Below the pieces are notes generated by a model that worked only from the letters and a program-made list of their open reading frames with translations, had not been told where the DNA came from and ran no database searches. From contig CALSCQ010001463.1 of the NCBI GenBank assembly GCA_943704525.1, positions 1 to 29,904 of the forward strand: a DNA stretch of 29,904 nucleotides, written 5' to 3'. The position numbers were made by a program, and so were the translations under genes. This DNA comes from Pigoraptor vietnamica. Taxonomy: Eukaryota > Opisthokonta > Filasterea. Below, piece after piece: positions 1-9,760 of the stretch (position 1 is its first letter; the number at the start of each line of letters is the position of its first letter).

Positions 1-41
<41 letters not shown>
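1..41. repeat. Poly(A) tract at left edge
   Basis: There are 41 or more consecutive A on the plus strand, running off the window. It sits in the first intron of the minus-strand signal-peptide gene, where it reads as poly(T), and is followed by a short ACAGC-type repeat (42-61). Length may be affected by assembly slippage. Confidence 0.9.
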
Positions 42-42
<1 letters not shown>

Positions 43-173
43 ACAGCACAGCACAGCACACACTTACCGAGGTTGAACTCGGCATCCGACATGCCCTCCG
101 AAGATGCCCAGGCACTGACAACCCACGCTGCGACACAGAGGAGCAAAAGCACTCCTCTCTCCACAGCCTGCAT
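1..173 (-). CDS. First exon of a secreted or membrane protein (partial)
   Basis: Only the first coding exon (173 down to 68) is inside the window. It encodes 35 codons plus one base and ends at a strong donor (G|GTAAGT). The start at 173 is chosen because the peptide begins MQAVERG, then has an uninterrupted hydrophobic stretch (VLLLLCVAAWVVSAW) and a small-residue cleavage context (AWA-SSEG). That is a textbook ER signal peptide or signal anchor. After it come the residues MSDAEFNL. The rest of the gene lies to the left. The visible intron carries a 41-nt poly(T) run in the sense strand (plus 1-41, poly A). No family can be named from 35 residues. An internal start at Met28 (plus position 92) would remove the signal peptide and is less likely. 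The signal-peptide reading is an inference from composition. Confidence 0.6.
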
Positions 174-1064
174 TTGCCCAGTGAAGCCCCGCTTGGGGCG
201 ACGTAAGGAGGTATCTGTCAGCTGAAGTCACACCCCGTAGTAGCGAACGAGTAAAATAGCGTGCTTCCTTGTCGAACCCTAAAGGTAGATGATGCTTCGT
301 GAAAGTGGAAACAGAGAGGGCAGCAGACCACAAATGTTGGCGGAAGATAAGGAAGGAGACTTCTCTTCTCGCACAAGAGCGTCTTCGCAAAAATATGCTT
401 GTGCCGTCCGTCCGTGGAACACTGGACTCGTCATTGGGGCCTAACTAGCGGACTCGCCAATGGTGACGTGGACAACGACAGGAGTCGACCGGCGCTCATT
501 TTTTGTTTCTGACTTTACGGCAATGCCTCGTGACACAGTCTACTCTCCATCAACCGTGACGGCTGCGAGCTAGAAGGCTGCGGGTGGGCAACTGCTTGTA
601 TGTTACATGTTATACTAGAGTTCCGTTTGCATATTCGCTACGCCCTGTAACTTTCAAAGCCGCGAGCAGTAGCACAACATAAGACTGCCAAACTTTTTCC
701 GGGTAACAAAAGACTTGATAATCCATTCATTTATAGCGCATGTCCAACAGAGTCGATTGCCTCGTTGAGGGTCGACATAAGAGTCATGCAGAGACCGCCT
801 AGACAGGCGAAATTTGTACAAACAACGCGTGCACGCGCCCAGCGACACGCACGCGCAACGACACGGCTATTCACACGACAATACAGCAGTAAGCGCTCAC
901 GCAACGCCCGCAAGCACGCAGCAGCAAACGCACGCACACAGCGCAGCCAGGATAGGCCGTCCCGCACACCGGGGCGCACCCCTTGCTCACGTCCGAATTA
1001 ACGGGCGCGACGGGGCAAAGCGACTCGGCGCATCGAGCGACCGGAGAACGCGGCTTCCGGCGCT
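174..1064. other. Intergenic: upstream of the signal-peptide gene, downstream of the cytidylyltransferase
   Basis: No coding signal was found here. This stretch must hold the promoter and 5' UTR of the gene starting at 173 (-) and the 3' UTR of the gene ending at 1065 (-). The part from about 820 to 1000 is rich in CACGCA/CGCACA and gives open frames on both strands without any conserved content. Confidence 0.5.
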
Positions 1065-1803
1065 TCACCATACGCTAATCGGCGAAGACTTCATCTCCTC
1101 TTCCCGGACCTTGAGGATCTTAGCGCCCTCAGGTGTTGCGAGGAGCTGTTGGCGGAGGTACGTGCTGCTGACGCCCTGAGTGTACGGCAAGAGGAGCACG
1201 GGCATGTATCGCTCGACCGTCTGGCGGCCGGGGAAGTGGGGCATATCATCGCCGCGAATGTAGACGGCCGAGTGGTTGTGCGAACCACCGACGGCAGCAA
1301 TGTTCTCGAGCACGACCTTCTCGATGAATTCGGAGGGGTTCGTGCCGGCGACAATGAACACCTGATCCGCGTACTTGGCAACGTTCTGTTCGGGAGAGAG
1401 AGAAAAACGGTTCGCGCGTTAGCGACCACGTGGCGGCGGGACGATGACAAACGGGCCATAAGCCGGTGCGAAAACGCGCGTGCGGCCACTGCAACAACAA
1501 AGCATGATATTCTAAACTCACCGCAGCGCGCGTCGCTGTGCTGTCAATGGGCACGCGACTCTTGAGCTGCAGGATGCTCGCGTCGTCGTGCACGCCGATC
1601 ACGAGGCGGCGTCCAAACTTGCGCATGCGCTGGAAGAGCTTCACATGTCCGGGGTGGAGCATATCAAAGCAGCCGATCGTGTAGACAAACTCCGGAAAGT
1701 TGGGGCACGAGGGCGACGGGTAGCTGAAGGAAGCGTTCGAGGGCGTCGTCTTGGTCGTGTGGTCCATTCCCAGGCCGTGCACTTCCATCTTGTGCTCGAT
1801 CAT
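1065..1803 (-). CDS. Cytidylyltransferase (phospholipid head-group type), single domain
   Basis: Two exons, 1803-1522 and 1385-1065, encode 200 aa; the intron is GTGAGT...CAG, phase 0. The protein shows the nucleotidyltransferase start GCFDMLHPGH (residues 44-53), with the HxGH motif that binds the CTP phosphates. It then has VIGVHDD, RVPID and, near the end, YTQGVSSTYLR, the equivalent of the RTEGISTT motif. Family members transfer CMP from CTP to phosphocholine, phosphoethanolamine or glycerol 3-phosphate, giving the CDP-alcohol used in phospholipid synthesis. Only one catalytic domain is present, whereas phosphoethanolamine cytidylyltransferase normally has two. There is also no C-terminal amphipathic helix of the phosphocholine type. 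The substrate therefore remains open. The start is the first ATG before the conserved region; about 35 poorly conserved residues precede the fold. No targeting signal is evident. Confidence 0.82.
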
Positions 1804-2386
1804 TCCCAAAGAAGAAATCGCCGAACGCTGTTCGACGCCGGAGAGCGAGGGGCGATGACCTTTTGGGATGTCGGATTCGGATTCGCACAGGCGACGGTGT
1901 GTGTGCGTCACACGTTCCGCACTCGAACAAATTCTTCGAATACCACAGCGAATACTCGACACAACGGCACAATAGAGTGCAATAAAAGGCCCTCTGTCGC
2001 AACACAACGGACGAGTATACAAGAACAACGGGGGCGTTGGACGGGAGCTCACGCGCAGGGAACGGGCAATCGCTCACAAAGCTGTGAAATACCCCCACAC
2101 GACAAGCCACTTTGTTCAAGGCCTCGTGCCACCGAACAGTTCCGTCTGCGTGCACCAACACATGCGCACGCACGATCTCACGCGCGTCCCCACGACAACG
2201 CCGAGTGTAATCGGGTGGGCAGGGCCACGCACACAGCTGTGTGTGTGTATGGTGGCACAAGCAGCGCGTGTGTGCCGCACAGGAAAGAGAGACCGCGTGA
2301 GCCGAAACGGATGACATTGGTCCAAGAATTAATGCGCAAAATAACGCAAGGTTTTCGCTCACATGACCTCCAAAATAATCCAATAA

Positions 2387-2461
2387 AAATAATTATTTCA
2401 CTGCGTTCTCAGTACAAGATTTCTATTAAATTTTGATTAATTTAATACAATCACGTGATTG
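2387..2461. repeat. AT-rich block with three palindromes
   Basis: Seen directly: a perfect 12-bp palindrome AAATAATTATTT (2387-2398); a 9-bp inverted repeat TATTAAATT / AATTTAATA (2424-2432 and 2439-2447, 6-nt loop); and immediately after it a perfect 14-bp palindrome CAATCACGTGATTG (2448-2461) with a CACGTG core. The base content is sharply lower in GC than both sides. Confidence 0.85.
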
Positions 2462-2538
2462 ACAGAAATAAATCACCAAACGCGTGCGTAATAAAATCTT
2501 CCGGGGAGAATGCGCAAGGGGCCTTGCCAGCAGCGGAG

Positions 2539-2602
2539 GGTCCCATGACCCTCGTGGTCCGCCGCGCTCACTCACTATGGCTTGTCTATGGGTCATGGGA
2601 CC
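2539..2602. repeat. 13-bp perfect inverted repeat, 38-nt loop
   Basis: GGTCCCATGACCC (2539-2551) is mirrored exactly by GGGTCATGGGACC (2590-2602). It could fold as a stem-loop or serve as paired binding sites. A CCAAT box (ATTGG 2622-2626) follows closely. Confidence 0.85.
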
Positions 2603-3090
2603 TTGCAAAGGGCGCGCGCTGATTGGCCATGCGAACCATGCGGGTGACCGCGCGGGTCTTTTCAACTATTTGTGAAATTTGAGAGTGAATTGGTTGACAC
2701 AGAGTCATTGGAATTGTGCAGTACTGGCGAAATTATGCTTTCGCCTTCACCAGTGTGACGAGATGGCTGACCAATCGCAACGCAGAGTCCACTCGGCGAC
2801 CAATGCGAAATAGCCACTCGTTGGTGCCGCAAAACTCGCTTTTCCGGCGATCGCTCTCTGACGAAAGTGACAAGGTCACGAGTCGAGCCACTCCCCGAAA
2901 TGCCCGACCGTGTGTTTTCGGAATGTGCGTCACCGAAATTCGCGTGTTGTAATCGATTGGTCTTGGAACCGTCACGAGATCGCGTTCACATGACTCTGTT
3001 TTGCTTTCGCATTTTCTGCCCGAACTGAATGACTGCATAACGTATATCACATGTTCCGGTCAGCATCGTGTTCACTCGTGTTTGATCCTC

Positions 3091-3203
3091 TTGCTTCTGG
3101 TGCTTTACAAGCCTTGCTTCTGGTGCTTTACAAGCCTCCATTCTGAGAGTAACTCGGCATCGTGAGCCGCGGGCCGTTTATCGGCTGGGCTTATCGGCTG
3201 GGC
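3091..3203. repeat. Two short perfect tandem duplications
   Basis: A 23-bp unit beginning TTGCTTCTGG is duplicated head to tail (3091-3113, 3114-3136). A 13-bp unit TTATCGGCTGGGC is duplicated 41 bp further on (3178-3190, 3191-3203). Both are exact, so they are recent. Confidence 0.9.
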
Positions 3204-3542
3204 CGTGCAGTTTGCCAAGTGACTCGAATCAAAGGGGTTTCCAATAAGATCGTAGATGCTGTATTGAAGTGCTTAATTCAGTCTGTCACTGATCAAACTG
3301 ATACAAATGTGATGACGGTATTTAGCGGCAGGAGCTACTAATGACCATTCTTCACGGGTCTTACTGAGCTCCCGTGCCATTATTAGCTCCCGTGACTCAA
3401 CACGATAGTGAGAGTAATCGTGCCGCAAACAGAGCGCGGTTCCTCGTGGCATGATCATATAAAATATGATTCAAAATATGATACATGCATGTGATGTGCC
3501 AACATTGCCACGGCACTAGGTCCTAAAAACGCTCACACATCG

Positions 3543-3727
3543 TTCCCGCCAGAATTTAGTCCGAGATCTCGTCAAAAATTTGGCGGGAGTGACAGGCGGA
3601 CCAACTTGAATTTGATGCGATTTTTGCGTCCCATAGAAAATTCGATACATTTTGGGGCGGATCAAAGTTTGTATGGAAAATCCCATAGTGAAGCTGGGGA
3701 CAAGCGGTTCACCCAAATTTGGCGCGA
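3543..3727. promoter_or_regulatory. E2F-like sites upstream of the cyclin gene
   Basis: TTCCCGCC at 3543-3550 (reverse orientation), TTTGGCGGGA at 3579-3588 and TTTGGCGCGA at 3718-3727 match the E2F/DP consensus TTTSSCGC. A fourth site, TTTTGGCGCG, lies in the first intron of the cyclin (4318-4327). E2F control of cyclins is widely conserved in plants, animals and amoebae. Function here is inferred from sequence and position only. Confidence 0.5.
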
Positions 3728-3744
3728 CGAGGCAACCGCGAGGC

Positions 3745-3809
3745 CACACACACACGCACGTACACACACACACTCTCTCTCTCACTCCCTCTCACTCTCT
3801 CTCTCACAT
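3745..3809. repeat. CA/CT-rich simple sequence
   Basis: Imperfect CACACA and CTCTCT repeats, ending about 260 bp before the cyclin start. Confidence 0.85.
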
Positions 3810-4072
3810 TCAGCACTAGCGGCGCATCGCCGCAGACTGACTGTTTTTCTTATCCCTGTTACAGGACTCCAAAGGAGCATCGGCCTTTGTTCCCCTTATT
3901 TTCTTCCTAAGTTCTGTGACGAACATCTCATGAGGGGCTTCATCGCTTTGCGTTTGTAGGCCTTCGTCTGCGGCGGTAGCTGCATGAAGGGTTCGGTTGG
4001 CATTTAGTCGACGCTCGCACTCGGGCCGCGTGAAAACGTCGACTTCGCTTGGTGTTACACCGGTCAACGAGA

Positions 4073-6330
4073 ATGATGGGAATGGAAATCGCCGCACAGC
4101 GCGAGGGAGTGAAGCGCAAGAGAGCCCCTCTCGGAGAAGTCAATGTTAACACGGTACGGCAGTTGTAGTACACACAAAAAGTGTTGAGAATTGTTTTGCG
4201 CGATAGCAAAATGTTTATTTTGTCCTCCGGTTCGCCGCCGAGCGACTTTCCGTTTGTGCTGTATGCTTTGATGATGCGATCATGCTGTATGTTTCGTAAC
4301 TGCGATCCTGAGAGACGTTTTGGCGCGTGACTGTGTTTGCTTTCTCAGCGCACGGGCAAGCGCCGCAAGGCAACATCAGACGTGTACGGAGGTTGCGAGA
4401 ACGAACGCAACGCCACAGATTCGCGCCCAGCCGTGAAGACGATCGTTGTTCGCCAGTGGATACCTCTCGACGGAGTTGACAACGAACGCTCTCAACGGGT
4501 GGGTTGCTCTTCTAGTTCGGTATACTTTCACAGAGATCGAGTGACTTGGGTTGGTGTAACTTGGCAAATCAACTGATTCAATCGTGTTGTCTCGACCTCA
4601 CAATCCGGCGCAAAAATATTCTGACGCAGGACGGGTGTGAGGAACGGTTTGGCGATGGCAAGAGTGCTATTGTCAACGCCAGCCGACATCTCGAGAATGC
4701 TAAAGAGGTTGCTCAAGCACTCCCTCTGGTGCGTTACACTCACGACCGCCAAGAGTCTTACATTAGTTACTCTGGTCCTGTCGTTCGTCACTCTTTCGTG
4801 TCGTCTCATTCTGTGCGATGGTTGTCACGTTTACGTCTCTCAAATATGTTGCATTCGGCATATATTCAACAGCTGTTGCCTGCCGGTCACGGGGATCTGC
4901 GCTGCACGGAGACACTTGAAAGCGAGGACGACACCAAGCTCCATCGAAGGCCTCGCCCCGCCGATGGCGCCTCTTTGATCGCGCCGCGCGCCTCGCGCGA
5001 TATTGTCGACCGCAATGTGGGCGGCGCGCATGCCGTGACATCGCGCCTCCTTGCCGTGGCTGCTTCTGTTGCTGCTGTCGTCGAAGTGCCTCCTGCAGAC
5101 GAGTCGTGCGAAGAGAAGGAGAACGGCGGCGTGTGTTGGGCTCGTGCTGCGCCCAAGGCGGACTCGGATGGAGATGCCACGCCCGTGACTCTCAAACACG
5201 CGGGTTGCAACACGTGCAGGAGCATTGGCCGCCTCCACAAGGGGGACGAAGACCCGTCTGCGGTCAACCCGTCGTCGACTGCCATTGTCGCGGACATGAT
5301 AAGGGTCCAGGTGAGGTGCACGCTGTGTCGTGTGTATCTGCATGGTTGCTTGAGCAACTGCTTCCCTAATGCTGAGGTACTGGTGATATGCAGATGGATT
5401 ATCGCCCGCGCGCGCAATACCTCAGCTATCACAAGCACATCACGGACGCGATGCGCAGCATTCTCGTCGACTGGCTCTTCGAGGTTCAGATTAGCTTCCG
5501 GCTCTGCGACGAGACTGTCTTTCTTGCCGTGAGCATGGTCGATCGCTATCTCTCGAAGCGGCGCATCCCGCGCGACCGCCTTCAGCTCGTCGGGGCGACG
5601 GCGCTGTTCATCGCGTCAAAGTACGAGGAAGTCGGGCCGCCCACCCTGGGTGACTTTGTCTACGTGTGCGCAGACTCGTACACGCGCGAGGAGTTCAAGG
5701 CACTCGAGCACAAGATGCTCGAGGTGCTCGAATATCGCATCATGGCGCCGACGGCGCTCTTCTTTCTCAAGTCGTTTGCGGCTGTTGCGCGTGCCGACGA
5801 GAGGCAGGTGGCCATCGCCGAGTATGGCCTCCAACTGATGCTGCTCAAGTACAAGTATACCAACGAGCTAGCGTCGAATCTCGCCTGTGCTGCGCTTGAT
5901 TTCGCCGCCGACGCCACGGACGACCCTCAACTGGTAAGTTCGCACTTTCTTGTGATATGCAAAGCCTGGGGCCGACTCGCTGATGCATTGAATCGTGCAG
6001 AGCGAACACGCCGCGGAGATCTACATCGGACGGACGATTGACATGGCTCAAATCGCTCTGTCGATGAAGAGAAGTGCGATCTCGCGGAAATCAGTGTCAC
6101 TGTCTAACAAGTTTGGCTCAAGGTGGGCGGCCGGCGCGCGCCGGTGCGGACTCCGGCACACGGCCGATCTGCTTTTATGAGTCTGCTATTGTTGTCCACC
6201 TCACGCTTCGACTGCCTGCACTCTGAACTACCATCCCGTTTCACTCTTTAGCGCGAAGATGGCCGTCGCCGGTATCGACTTTGGAGCCGGCGGGCGTCCG
6301 GCCTTCTCTCGAGGACCAGTATCGCCGTGA
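4073..6330 (+). CDS. Mitotic A/B-type cyclin
   Basis: Proposed exons are 4073-4153, 4349-4498, 4630-4728, 4873-5310, 5394-5933, 6001-6122 and 6252-6330, encoding 502 aa. All introns are phase 0 except the last (phase 2). The protein activates a cyclin-dependent kinase. The first cyclin fold is clear: MRSILVDW (276-283), then SMVDRYLSK and ASKYEE (330-335), followed by FVYVCADSYTREE and a second fold. The N terminus has a destruction box in the sequence KRKRAPLGEV (R17, L20) and a KEN box (192-194), both APC/C degradation signals. The C-terminal fold is short. The splice at 6122/6252 is chosen because it restores the usual final helix (FGSSAKMAVAGI); without it the frame ends at 6180. The intron 4729-4872 is likely but unproven, since the frame through it is open. 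E2F-like sites lie upstream and in intron 1. Confidence 0.85.
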
Positions 6331-6899
6331 CGAGGTGTGAACGTGCCTGACTAAATTTGGATTTCGTACCATATGAGACGATTGACGCGTTGAACATGTC
6401 GTCGGTCAATTGAAATTGAGTATTGACAGTTTGTGTAGGTGCTATAAGTAAAATGTCAGAGTCTGCCCACATTTATTACAGATTCAAACTTTGGTACATT
6501 TGCCATAGTCAACGAGTGATTATTTTTCTTGTTTACGTTGGTCGTTCGGTGCCTTTTGCCTTTGCGGCAACGAACCGCATACCACACGGACGCAACGTGC
6601 ACGCAGAGACACACGCACGCACACACGCACACACACTCTCCCTCCACTCCCTTCCACACTCTCGGCAGCGCGCGAGGAACGTTTCGATCCACACACTTCC
6701 GGCTCACACGTCGTTCCTCTCTCTCTCCTCCTTGCACACACTTGCCGCATCACCACAGAAGTGAACCCTGATCGTGACGTGTTGCGGTTGCGCTTTTGGC
6801 TGAGTACAGGCTCGCTTGTCGAATCGCGTCTCGTGAAAAGGCAGCGCCCATTGCGGTCCATCTTCTGTCGAGAGGGGACGCGTGAAACGCAGACCGACC
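6331..6899. other. Intergenic: cyclin 3' end and Ca2+ ATPase promoter
   Basis: No coding signal was seen. A CA/CT-rich stretch (about 6600-6660) lies some 250 bp before the ATPase start, resembling the stretches before the cyclin and channel genes. Confidence 0.5.
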
Positions 6900-9725
6900 A
6901 TGGCCGCGTTTCCCGTCAAGATTAGCGACCTGCAGGAGCTTGTCGATCCGAAGAATAAGGCGGCTCTCGACAAGCTCGGCGGCGCGGAGGGTCTCGCGCG
7001 TAAGCTGCAGACGAACCTCAAAACCGGTCTCGGCGCCGAGCAGCTCAAGGCAGATGCGCTCGCCAAGCGAAAGCAACAATATCCGCACGTTTTGTGGGAG
7101 TGGCGGTTGTGTGTGCGCAACTGCTGCGTGGTTGATCTTTTCGAGTGGATCGTGCGATTTCTCTTAACCCACGGTGTTCTTCACGCTCGGCGAGAATGTG
7201 CTGCCCGAGGTGCCCACAAAGGGGATCCTCGCGCTCGTTTTCGAGGGCCTGCAAGACAAGACGCTGATCATGCTCTCGGTCGCCGCCATCATTTCGCTCA
7301 TCCTCGGCATCCGGGAAGACCCGCGCACGGGGTGGATCGAGGGCACGGCCATCCTCGCGGCCGTCATTATTGTCGTGTTTGTGGCCGCCATCAACGACTA
7401 CCAGAAGGTTCGTGAGACACGGGTGGATGTGTGGCTTGTCGGCGGTGTCGTCGGGTTCCTTTGTTTGCGCAGCGCATTTCGAGTGTTTCAGTGTTATGGC
7501 TGCTAAAGTGTGCAAATACCTTGCAGGAAGTCCAATTCCGAAAGCTGAACGCGAAGAACGAGGCGCGCGAGATCAAGGTCGTCCGCAACGGCGAGCAAAT
7601 GCAGGTGCCGATTGCCGAGATTGTCGTCGGCGACGTCCTGGAGCTCGCGACCGGTGACATTCTTGCCGCGGACGGTGTCTTCATCGAAGGTGCGGATTAG
7701 TTGCCTTCGGTTTCTGCGTGTCTGGAGATGTTTTGCTGGGCTTTGAACTCGGCGCTCATCCGTCTGTTCTCGTTGTTGCGCAGGCCACACCATCAAGTGC
7801 GACGAGTCTGGCGCCACCGGTGAGCACCACTGCCAGACTGTGTTGGACCCACAGCAATAGCTGGACCAGGCTGCGGGTCGTGTTGATTTGCTCACTTGCG
7901 TGTCAATGCGCGTTTTCAGGCGAGTCTGACTCGATCAAGAAGGGCAACGACGAAGACCCGTTCTTCCTCTCGGGTACTCAGGTGCGCTGAAATGCACTCG
8001 TTGTCCAGTATGTGTAAAAACAAGAAGGCATTGGTATCGCGAGTATGTCCTCTTCGCCCGTGCGCCGTGTTCATTCCGTCTTGCATCTCATTGTTAGGTC
8101 ATGGAGGGCGTCGGCCGCATGCTGGTCGTCGCCGTTGGTCCGCACTCGTTCAACGGCAAGACGCTCATGTCTCTCCGCGTCGAGTCTGAGGACACGCCGC
8201 TGCAGCAGAAGCTCGAGGCACTTGCGGAGACGATCGCGTACTTTGGCATCATCACGGCGACGGTGACGCTCGGCGTGCTCTGCTCGAAGCACGTCGTCCT
8301 GCTCGTGTGGGGCGGCCAGGAGCTGGACGCGCACGCCTTTTCTGCGTTTGTCAAGTACATCATCACGGCCATCACGATGCTCGTCGTCGCTGTCCCCGAG
8401 GTGCGTTTGACCGCCGTGGCCTATCAATTCTGTCTCGTGTGCACGCATCCCACTTCCCCCTTGCGTTGTACGGTTGCTTACTAGATATGACGTCGGTCTT
8501 TGTCAGGGTCTCCCGCTTGCCGTGACGATGGCGCTGGCCTTCTCCACGATGAAGATGCTCGAGGATAACAACCTCGTGCGCCACCTCGACGCCTGCGAGA
8601 CTATGGGCGGTGCGACGAATATCTGCTCTGACAAGACTGGTGGGTTGTGGCCGTGTGCAAATCATTGTGTTTTCTGGAGTTAGTGTGAACTCGTGACGTG
8701 AATTTCTGACTCGCCGTTTTTGTTTGGTTTGTAGGCACGCTGACGCAAAACAAGATGACGGTGGTGAAGGGCAACATCTCTGGGGTCGAGTTTGACGACA
8801 AGACGATCTCGGCCAAGCTGCGCGACCGCTTCTCCGCCGGCGCCGTTACGTCGCTCGCCGAGAACATTGCCATCAACTCGACTGCGTACGAGATTGTCAC
8901 GCCGGAGGGCAAGAAGGACGTCGTGGGTTCGAAGACGGAAGTCGCGCTGCTCCAGTTTGCGGACGCGATCGGCCTCGACTATCGCCAGCTTCGCCAGAAC
9001 GGACCCAAGACGGTTTACCTCTACCCGTTCTCGTCGAAGAACAAGCTCATGGGTGTCGTTGTGGAGAAGGGCAACAAGCACCGGCTGTACGTGAAGGGAG
9101 CGTCCGAGATTGTCCTCGGCCGCTGCACGCACACGCTGGACGCGCAGGGCAACGCCGTCGCGATCTCGGCCGAGGCGCGCAACTCTCTTGAGAAGAAGAT
9201 TGAAGAGATGGCGACGCAGGCTCTCCGCACCATCTGCCTCGCGTACGTCGACTTTTCGCCGCGCAGCAACTACGAGGAGATGCCGACGGAAGGCCTCATT
9301 GCCACTGGCATTGTTGGTATCCAGGATCCCGTCCGCCCGGAGGTCCCTGACGCCGTTCGCCGCTGCCAGAAGGTGCGTACTTGTGTGGGGAGAATGGATG
9401 TGAACTGTGATTTGCTGTTGGTTTCTGCCCTCCCTCTGTCTTGACACTGGTGCGCCACCCCTGCGTGTGCAGGCCGGCATCAAGGTGCGCATGGTCACTG
9501 GCGACAACATCACGACCGCGATCAACATTGCCAAGAAGTGCGGCATCTACAACGGGGGCGTCGCGATGGAGGGACCCAACTTCCGCAAGATGTCGGACAA
9601 GGAACTGGAGGAGGTCGTGCCTAATCTGGAGGTCCTTGCGCGCTCGTCGCCAACGGACAAGCAGATCCTCGTGCGCAAGCTCAAGGAGATGGTGGGATAC
9701 ACACACACTCACGCACACGCACGCA

Positions 9726-9760
<35 letters not shown>

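Larger units (their letters stand above)
2316..2962. promoter_or_regulatory. Cluster of CCAAT (ATTGGTC/GACCAAT) boxes
   Basis: ATTGGTC occurs at 2316 and 2956-2962. Its complement GACCAAT occurs at 2769-2775 and 2798-2804. Plain ATTGG occurs at 2622, 2689 and 2706. CCAAT boxes bind the conserved NF-Y complex in eukaryotes. Their use here is inferred, and they lie over 1 kb from the cyclin start. Confidence 0.45.
1804..4072. other. Long intergenic region before the cyclin gene
   Basis: About 2.3 kb lies between two divergent genes, with no convincing exon. It contains an AT-rich block with palindromes (2387-2461), a 13-bp inverted repeat (2539-2602), a run of ATTGGTC/GACCAAT boxes (2316-2962), two short tandem duplications (3091-3136, 3178-3203), a TATAAAA (3458-3464) next to a repeated AAAATATGAT, three E2F-like sites (3543-3727) and a CA/CT-rich stretch (3745-3809). 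Open frames in it have no recognisable product. Confidence 0.6.

Noticed and set aside
1588-2436. 282-aa plus-strand open frame
   Set aside because: It is antisense to the cytidylyltransferase exon and its upstream region, has no motif, and has lower-quality codon use.
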